Source: an uncultured Eubacteriales bacterium
GTDB taxonomy: Bacteria > Bacillota > Clostridia > Oscillospirales > CAG-382
Direction: 5' to 3'
DNA length: 7,334 nt
Assembly: GCA_900550505.1 (NCBI GenBank)
Contig: URSI01000051.1
Coordinates: forward strand, 1 to 7,334
Shown here: positions 1-4,932 of the stretch, piece after piece
How the letters are laid out: each line of letters opens with the position of its first letter
Position numbering within the stretch: position 1 is the first letter of the stretch
The notes under the pieces: model-generated
Told to the model about the DNA's origin: nothing
What the model saw: the letters and a program-made list of their open reading frames with translations, nothing else
Databases searched by the model: none
Translations under genes and position numbers: made by a program

Positions 1-326
1 TCATCGTTTGCGATACGTTGTATCTGCTGCTGAAGCAGCGATGCAAGACTGGATATCTCATATACAAGCCGTGTAACGATGGCCGTTATGCCCCATGCAA
101 TGAGAGCAATAGCGCCGACCACAAGTATAAGTACGGCAAGCTTTTTGGGGATCCGCAGCCTTCCGTTGAGGAATTTTATCACCGGCTGAAGCAGCGCCGC
201 CACGACCCAGGCGAGGACAAACGGGAGCAGCAGCGGCAACGCATAGACAAAGATAACGTACAGCACCGCGGCGGCAATAAACGCCCAGAGCAGACCGTTG
301 AGAATTTTTTTGTATCTTTCGTCCAT
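1..326 (-). CDS. AI-2E family transporter, YtvI-like (N-terminal part; runs off the left edge)
   Basis: This reading frame starts with ATG at 326-324 and stays open to the window edge, giving 108 residues of the N-terminus. It begins MDERYKKILNGLLWAF and has three hydrophobic stretches at about residues 11-30, 31-48 and 62-84. Between the second and third lies a positively charged linker (LQPVIKFLNGRLRIPKKLAV), and a polar, glutamine-rich helix follows after residue 90. A helix pair with an LLPFVLAW-type motif, then a basic loop and a third helix leading into a soluble segment, is the layout of AI-2E family permeases such as B. subtilis YtvI. These are integral inner-membrane proteins; members are linked to signal export, ion antiport or sporulation, and the substrate cannot be decided here. 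GGTGA lies about 4 nt before the ATG. The gene diverges from the tRNA gene. Family is fairly sure; the YtvI subgroup is inference. Confidence 0.8.
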   Translation of the reverse strand, partial: MDERYKKILNGLLWAFIAAAVLYVIFVYALPLLLPFVLAWVVAALLQPVIKFLNGRLRIPKKLAVLILVVGAIALIAWGITAIVTRLVYEISSLASLLQQQIQRIAND

Positions 327-353
327 TTTTTCACCAAAAGTTTAAATTTACAC

Positions 354-382
354 TTGACAAAGCTTCTCAGATATGGTATCGT
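354..382 (+). promoter_or_regulatory. Sigma-A promoter of the tRNA-Glu gene
   Basis: A perfect -35 box TTGACA (354-359) is followed by a 17-bp spacer and a -10 box TATCGT (377-382) that carries the extended TGG just upstream. Transcription should begin near 389, leaving a leader of roughly 14 nt to be trimmed before the tRNA. The weaker -10 is offset by the consensus -35 and extended element. Confidence 0.75.
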
Positions 383-402
383 AATGAACGCGGTTCGCAC
401 AA

Positions 403-477
403 GGCCTGTTAGTCAAGTGGTCAAGACGCCGCCCTCTCACGGCGGAGACAGGGGTTCGACTCCCCTACGGGTCACCA
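403..477 (+). tRNA. tRNA-Glu (anticodon CTC), CCA encoded
   Basis: The 75 bases fold as a complete cloverleaf. The acceptor stem pairs GGCCTGT (403-409) with ACGGGTC (467-473) through two G-U pairs, followed by discriminator A and an encoded CCA (475-477). The anticodon stem pairs CCGCC (429-433) with GGCGG (441-445) around the loop CTCTCAC, with anticodon CTC at 436-438, which reads GAG. The T-arm is AGGGG-TTCGACT-CCCCT. The sequence closely resembles B. subtilis tRNA-Glu, whose anticodon is TTC. In Clostridia this tRNA supplies glutamate both to translation and, through glutamyl-tRNA reductase where that route exists, to tetrapyrrole synthesis. It stands alone, not in a tRNA cluster. Confidence 0.95.
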
Positions 478-482
478 TCAGG

Positions 483-508
483 GAGCAAGCATATGCTTGC
501 TCTTTTTT
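483..508 (+). terminator. Rho-independent terminator of the tRNA-Glu gene
   Basis: A perfect 20-bp palindrome (483-502), GAGCAAGC-ATAT-GCTTGCTC, gives an 8-bp stem with a 4-nt loop and is followed directly by six T (503-508). It begins 5 bp after the tRNA CCA end. The T-tract exists only on the plus strand, so it should not stop hom transcription arriving from the right. Confidence 0.92.
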
Positions 509-584
509 CGTCCGCAAATACGTGTCTCAAACACATACGACCGACAATACACCTATGGCACATTATACGGCAGCCGCCGGATGT

Positions 585-1778
585 TTATTCAGATTTCCTT
601 ATACGGTAAACCGAAAGCGGGACTATCCCCGAACCGTCCAAAAGAGATGCGTCGGATATGACAAAAGCAATTGAGTCATCATCTGTAACCACCTCAGCTC
701 CGAGCTTATCGGCAAAGCGTCTGCCCTCGTCGCCGGCTTTAACGCGAACAAAAACCGGTCCGTCCAAACCCGCAGGCACGACTTTGCCGCCCTCAGGGTC
801 AAAATCAGGATATTTCGGTGAACATGTCACCGCATCGATTATGTCCGCCACCACGGCACTCGCCGTGGGCATAGCACCGGCTCCCCTGCCGCTGAACATA
901 ATATCTCCTACCGCGTTTCCCTCAACGGAAACGGCGTTGTAAACATTGTCAACGAGCGCGAGCGGACTGTGTGCGGGCACGAGCATCGGCTCCACAAAAA
1001 CCTCGGCTCCGTTTTCACATCTGCGAGCCGCACCAAGCAGTTTTATGCGATATCCGAGCATCGACGCACATTTGATATCGGCCGGCACCACAGATTCTAT
1101 GCCGCGGTAGCATATATCTTCATGAGTGATATACATACCGAATGCAACATCGGCGAGTATACATATTTTGCGTGCGGTATCCGCACCGCTTATATCTGCT
1201 GTCGGATCCGCCTCAGCATATCCGAGCCTTTTCGCGTCCTCCAAAGCCGCCTCAAAGGTCACGCCGCAACGTTCCATCTCCGTAAGTATATAGTTTGTCG
1301 TGCCGTTAAGTATGCCATAAATGGAAATTATCTCATTAGCGGCAAGACAATTCATCAGAGGGCGTATTACCGGTATTCCGCCGCCGACACTGGCTTCAAA
1401 CAAGTAAGCCACATTGTTTTTGCGAGCGATCCCGAGCAGCTCGGCCCCGCATGCCGCCACAACTGCCTTATTTGAAGTAACAACGCTCTTCCCTCTTTCA
1501 AGCGAACGCTTGGTAAATTCGTAAGCAGGGTGCACACCGCCCATGGTCTCTACCACAACGCTGACTTCGTCATCGTTCAGGATTTTATCTATGTCGTCCG
1601 TGACAAGGCCGTCACAGCCGTGTCCGACATTTGTACGCCTGTCAAGCACATACTTTATCTCGATCAATTTTTCGCCGCTTCCGCCAAGCTTCTTTGAAAT
1701 TGATCTGCTGTTCCCGTCAATTATATCCGCCACGCCGCCGCCGACCGTGCCCATACCGAGCACCGCTATCTTTATCAT
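585..1778 (-). CDS. hom: Homoserine dehydrogenase with shortened C-terminal domain
   Basis: The 397-residue cytosolic enzyme reduces aspartate semialdehyde to homoserine with NAD(P)H, the branch step to threonine and methionine. The Rossmann fold starts at the N-terminus with GMGTVG (residues 8-13). TSNKAVVA (101-108), EASVGGGIP (128-136) and GILNGTTNYI (155-164) mark the substrate and cofactor regions. In the signature segment 185-204, E189, D200 and K204 match the catalytic Glu, Asp and Lys known from yeast. After about residue 338 only some 60 residues remain, less than a full regulatory ACT domain; total length is shorter than the ~430 of B. subtilis Hom but usual in many Clostridia. The ATG at 1778 is forced by a stop three codons upstream and fits MIKIAVLGMG. 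The SD (AGGAAGG) lies about 14 nt away, farther than normal. No thrB or thrC is adjacent, and no clear terminator follows. Confidence 0.96.
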   Translation of the reverse strand: MIKIAVLGMGTVGGGVADIIDGNSRSISKKLGGSGEKLIEIKYVLDRRTNVGHGCDGLVTDDIDKILNDDEVSVVVETMGGVHPAYEFTKRSLERGKSVVTSNKAVVAACGAELLGIARKNNVAYLFEASVGGGIPVIRPLMNCLAANEIISIYGILNGTTNYILTEMERCGVTFEAALEDAKRLGYAEADPTADISGADTARKICILADVAFGMYITHEDICYRGIESVVPADIKCASMLGYRIKLLGAARRCENGAEVFVEPMLVPAHSPLALVDNVYNAVSVEGNAVGDIMFSGRGAGAMPTASAVVADIIDAVTCSPKYPDFDPEGGKVVPAGLDGPVFVRVKAGDEGRRFADKLGAEVVTDDDSIAFVISDASLLDGSGIVPLSVYRIRKSE

Positions 1779-1819
1779 GGAGGTTTACTCTGCCTTCCTG
1801 TTAATTGTCAATCCGATTC

Positions 1820-1848
1820 ATTATATCACAGCCAATATATTATTTCAA
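1820..1848 (-). promoter_or_regulatory. Sigma-A promoter of hom
   Basis: Read on the minus strand, TTGAAA (1848-1843) is separated by 17 bp from TATAAT (1825-1820), with TGA directly before the -10 as an extended element. Transcription should start near 1813, giving a leader of about 35 nt. That is too short for a T-box or a large riboswitch, so any control is expected at the DNA level or through the enzyme. Confidence 0.85.
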
Positions 1849-1884
1849 TCCCTGACAAGAAAATTTGGATTTTCTTTTTGTAGG

Positions 1885-1947
1885 AGTGAATTCCCACACT
1901 AACTTCCACCCAAATTTCCACTGTGGAACTTACTTTGGGAATTCACT
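1885..1947. repeat. 63-bp imperfect palindrome between two divergent promoters
   Basis: The left arm 1885-1909 and right arm 1923-1947 are inverted copies matching at 22 of 25 positions around a 13-bp centre. The outer 12 bp (AGTGAATTCCCA and its complement) and the inner 6 bp (TTCCAC/GTGGAA) match perfectly; mismatches fall at arm positions 13, 15 and 19. Neither side has a T-tract, so it is not a terminator. It lies upstream of both predicted start sites and should not be in either RNA. It could be a binding site for one or two dimers of a regulator, or a small palindromic mobile remnant; no target-site duplication is visible at its ends. Confidence 0.85.
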
Positions 1948-1983
1948 AACCCATAAATTTTCGAACATATGTACAAATGATGC

Positions 1984-2012
1984 TTGAAAAGCGTTGATTT
2001 GTGTGGTATAAT
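1984..2012 (+). promoter_or_regulatory. Sigma-A promoter of the ABC/DUF1854 operon
   Basis: TTGAAA (1984-1989), a 17-bp spacer and TATAAT (2007-2012) with TGG before the -10 form a strong extended promoter, the same type as the divergent hom promoter. Transcription should start near 2019, about 40 nt before the first gene. GTGG and CCAC flank the -10 (2003-2006 and 2014-2017), which could form part of an operator. Confidence 0.87.
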
Positions 2013-2058
2013 TCCACCGTATTTTTTTATTAATGCGATCATACGTGAGGATCTGACA

Positions 2059-4323
2059 ATGTTTGCACTTTCAAAGTTGCCTCAATCAGTCAGCGACTAT
2101 TTTGTTTCGAAGGGCCTCTCAATGGATGAGGCTGTTTTTGTCATGCGGACCGATCTCGGCAACGACTGCGTACCGAAATCGGTATACATAGTACTCACTT
2201 CTAAGATGTTTGCGGCAGCTGAGGGCAGCATTGTCGTGGAAAGTCGGGCCGGCGGGCGATTTGAACCATCTGACTATCGCGAATATCCCATTGACGAGCT
2301 CAGTGATTTTCGGTCCGAACAGCAGATATCGTCCGGTTTTGTAACAGCTACACATAACGGTCGTGAGCTCGTGCTGTTCAACTATTCCAATACATACATG
2401 CACGAGTCCAACATATTCGTACGCGTTGCAGGTGAGCTGAAAGAAAAGGGCGGGATAGACGAACAAAAGGCCAAGGAAGATATGGCTCAGGATAAATTCT
2501 GTCCGAAATGTCATGAGCGATATCCCGACCCCGATCGTCGGATCTGTCCGCGCTGTATGGACAAATCACGGCTTATAAAACGCCTGCTGTCCTTCTTTGC
2601 GAAATACAAGCAGTATGTGCTGATAATCCTGCTCACTTTCGCTTTCAGCGCCGGGCTCACCGTGCTTGCCCCTTATGTAAGCAATGCGGTGTTTTATGAC
2701 GAAGTGCTCGACCCGGCGGGAAGTATGTACGGTATGATATTTACCGTCATAGCCATGATAGCCGGTGTGCGTATCGTTTCGATGCTTGTGGAGATGACAA
2801 ACCTGATCATATCCGCAAAAGTTGCCGCCAGAGTCGTTTACGACCTCAAAAAGACCATATTCGGCTCAATACAAAGGCTTTCTCTCGGCTTTTTTACCAA
2901 CCGGCAGACCGGTGGACTGATGACACAGGTCAACAGCGACGCGACGACCATATACTGGTTCTTTTGTGACGGTTTCCCGTATCTCATAACCTGTGTGCTG
3001 CAGCTTACCGTAGTCATTATCGTAATGCTGTCGGTAAACCCGACACTGACACTGTACACATTTGTTACCGTACCGCTGTTTTTCCTTTCGTACAGGCTCG
3101 TGTTCAGAATGTTCTCAAAGCTCCACGCACGTGCCTATTCCCGCAGACGTTCTTTCAATTCGTTGATAAGCGACGTGCTTACGGGCGTTCGCGTCGTAAA
3201 ATCGTTTTCCAGAGAAGACGAGGAGCTCGCGCGTTTCGGTAAAAGCAACCGACGCTTAGCACAGGCGGACATAAACGTGGGGGTCACGTCATACAAGATA
3301 TTTCCGGCAATATCCTTCATGCTCAACATCGGTACCTTTCTCGTGTGGGGGATAGGCGGGTGGCAGGTCGTAAAAGGCGACGGCATGACATATGGCACGC
3401 TGATGCAGTTTGTGGCATGCATGACGCTTGTGTACAGTCCTCTCGGGTTTCTTGCGGACGTATCAAACTGGTGGGCAGACTGTCTCAATGCAATGCAACG
3501 ATTGTTTGAGATAGCCGACACGGTGCCGCAAGTCAGAGAAAGCGAACACCCGGTACATCTGGATTCCGTAAGGGGCGATGTGGAATTTTGCAATGTAAAA
3601 TTCTCATATGAGGAAAACAAGCCGGTCATCAACGATGTGAGCTTTTCCGTTCCGGCGGGCGGCACAGTCGGCATCGTAGGCCACACGGGTGCCGGAAAGA
3701 GCACACTTGCAAACCTCCTCACACGGCTGTATGACCCCTCGGACGGATGTGTCAAAATAGACGGCACAGACCTGCGTGAGTTGTCATTTGACCAGCTTCG
3801 CGGCACGATAGCGATAGTCTCACAGGAAACTTACCTGTTCCGGGGCACGATACTCGAGAACATAAGATATGCAAGACCCGATGCCAGTTTTGAAGAGGTC
3901 GTCCGCGCAGCGAAAGCCGCGTCGGCTCACGAATTCATAATAAAATATCCGGAAGGCTACCAGACTCAGGTGGGATGGGGCTACAAAGAACTTTCCGGCG
4001 GCGAACGTCAGCGCGTGTCCATCGCGCGAGCGGTACTGTGTGACCCGAAAATACTGATACTCGACGAAGCTACCGCAGCAATGGACACTCAGACGGAGCG
4101 CTCCATACAGGCTTCGCTCGACCGTCTGACGAAAGGCAGAACCACCATAGTAATAGCGCACAGACTGTCCACACTGCGTGACGCCGACTTTCTCATTGTC
4201 ATAGAAAACGGTAAAGTTGCCGAAAGCGGCACAGCACGCGAGCTGCTCGCACGGGACGGGGTCTACAGGAAGCTGTACAGACTTCAGACCGAGGCGCTGA
4301 AAACGATAGGTGTCGAGGAGTGA
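2059..4323 (+). CDS. Half-size ABC exporter (TMD-NBD) with N-terminal beta-rich domain and zinc ribbon, subunit A
   Basis: A 754-residue membrane protein. Residues 1-130 form a soluble, probably beta-rich domain of unknown role. A zinc ribbon follows with C148, C151, C163 and C166 (CxxC-x11-CxxC). The exporter membrane domain spans about 183-466 with hydrophobic segments near 186-208, 225-245, 306-326, 328-348 and 414-436. The nucleotide-binding domain has A-loop Y517, Walker A GHTGAGKST (541-549), Q589, LSGGE (645-649), Walker B ILILDE (665-670), D-loop AAMD and H701, so it should hydrolyse ATP. The X-loop reads TQVGWGY instead of the usual T-VGERG form. The ATG at 2059 is preferred because GTGAGG lies 8 nt upstream; a longer frame opening with TTG at 1984 would begin inside the -35 box. 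It probably pairs with the exporter at 4933. Cargo is unknown; at about 750 residues it is longer than plain half-exporters (~580) because of the N-terminal extension. Confidence 0.93.
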   Translation: MFALSKLPQSVSDYFVSKGLSMDEAVFVMRTDLGNDCVPKSVYIVLTSKMFAAAEGSIVVESRAGGRFEPSDYREYPIDELSDFRSEQQISSGFVTATHNGRELVLFNYSNTYMHESNIFVRVAGELKEKGGIDEQKAKEDMAQDKFCPKCHERYPDPDRRICPRCMDKSRLIKRLLSFFAKYKQYVLIILLTFAFSAGLTVLAPYVSNAVFYDEVLDPAGSMYGMIFTVIAMIAGVRIVSMLVEMTNLIISAKVAARVVYDLKKTIFGSIQRLSLGFFTNRQTGGLMTQVNSDATTIYWFFCDGFPYLITCVLQLTVVIIVMLSVNPTLTLYTFVTVPLFFLSYRLVFRMFSKLHARAYSRRRSFNSLISDVLTGVRVVKSFSREDEELARFGKSNRRLAQADINVGVTSYKIFPAISFMLNIGTFLVWGIGGWQVVKGDGMTYGTLMQFVACMTLVYSPLGFLADVSNWWADCLNAMQRLFEIADTVPQVRESEHPVHLDSVRGDVEFCNVKFSYEENKPVINDVSFSVPAGGTVGIVGHTGAGKSTLANLLTRLYDPSDGCVKIDGTDLRELSFDQLRGTIAIVSQETYLFRGTILENIRYARPDASFEEVVRAAKAASAHEFIIKYPEGYQTQVGWGYKELSGGERQRVSIARAVLCDPKILILDEATAAMDTQTERSIQASLDRLTKGRTTIVIAHRLSTLRDADFLIVIENGKVAESGTARELLARDGVYRKLYRLQTEALKTIGVEE

Positions 4324-4331
4324 ACGATCAC

Positions 4332-4913
4332 ATGGAACAAATGTCGAAAAACGAACAAAAGCAAACTTTCACGGAACTTGTCGATATCGTATACCTCAAT
4401 TCGGAGAATACAAAATTCTACACCACTCCGGGCGGCTTCACGGCGCTTGAAGCGAACATAAGGGAAATATCCGAAAACCTTGAGGAAGAAAACAGCGAAC
4501 CGTTCTGGCACGATCTCGGTCGCGTCTGGTTCCACCGCGCGTTCCCCTTTGACGCACCGGACGAGTTCATTTCCGTGCTTGACAAGGACGGCAAAGAATA
4601 TGGTATAATCCGTCACATCGACGATGTGGGCGAAGAGGCTGCGGCGCTGATAAGAGCCTCGCTGGAGCGCAAATACTATGCGCCGGAGATACTCAGCATA
4701 GAAAACGTCAAGGAACGCTTCGGGTATTCGTATTGGGACGTCACGACGGACAAAGGAAAACTGAGCTTTACCCTGCGGGATACTTTCCGCAGTATCGTCA
4801 AAGTGGACGAAAGACGTATATTTATCACTGATATCGACGGCAACCGGTTCAACATCAGCGATATTGAGGCGCTTGACAGGCACAGCTACCGAAGGATAGA
4901 GCTGTATCTGTAA
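4332..4913 (+). CDS. DUF1854 family protein, partner of the flanking ABC exporters
   Basis: A 193-residue acidic soluble protein without signal peptide or membrane segment. Residues about 60-193 match my knowledge of DUF1854: VWFHRAFPFDAPDEFISV (65-82), a DG-EYGIIRHIDDV segment (86-99), LERKYYAPEI (111-120), FGYSYWDVTTDKG (130-142) and ITDIDGNRFNI (165-175). The first 60 residues are more variable. The biochemical role of the family is not established; it recurs beside ABC exporters, and in some proteobacteria such proteins are annotated as cyanophycin-metabolism-associated. Here it sits between two exporter genes, 8 bp after the first and 19 bp before the second, so a regulatory or cargo-handling role with the transporter is inferred. 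ATG 4332 has GAGGAG ending 11 nt upstream. A GTG at 4320, overlapping the previous stop as GTGA with AGGTG 7 nt before it, would add four residues and cannot be excluded. Confidence 0.85.
   Translation: MEQMSKNEQKQTFTELVDIVYLNSENTKFYTTPGGFTALEANIREISENLEEENSEPFWHDLGRVWFHRAFPFDAPDEFISVLDKDGKEYGIIRHIDDVGEEAAALIRASLERKYYAPEILSIENVKERFGYSYWDVTTDKGKLSFTLRDTFRSIVKVDERRIFITDIDGNRFNISDIEALDRHSYRRIELYL
4579..4609 (+). promoter_or_regulatory. Possible internal promoter inside the DUF1854 gene
   Basis: TTGACA (4579-4584) and a perfect extended -10 TGGTATAAT (4601-4609) lie within the coding sequence, separated by 19 bp rather than 17. The extended -10 could compensate for the long spacer. If active it would give extra transcripts of the second exporter, starting near 4616. 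Chance origin from the codons for DKDGKEYGII is quite possible. Confidence 0.35.
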
Positions 4914-4932
4914 GCATTTTGGGGGAAAAGGA

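Noticed and set aside
327..402. Promoter for the minus-strand permease gene
   Set aside because: Candidates such as TAAATT or GATACC lack a matching -35 at a proper distance; the region is dominated by the tRNA promoter on the other strand, so I did not call one.
545..584. Terminator for hom
   Set aside because: Only a 4-bp GC stem (CGGC/GCCG) without a T-tract is present after the stop codon.
18..674. Plus-strand open frame of 218 codons at the left end
   Set aside because: It runs through the antisense of the permease gene, then through the tRNA and its terminator, so it cannot be a real coding region.
1885..1947. Palindrome as a bidirectional transcription terminator
   Set aside because: No T-tract follows either arm in its direction of transcription, and the element lies upstream of both divergent start sites.
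1984..2058. Extension of the first exporter by 25 codons to a TTG start at 1984
   Set aside because: The TTG lies in the -35 box and the segment includes the -10 box, so most of it would not be transcribed; ATG 2059 has a good SD and is the natural start.
3135..3806. Minus-strand open frame (223 codons) opposite the first exporter
   Set aside because: Low-complexity serine/proline-rich translation lying wholly against a well-supported gene.
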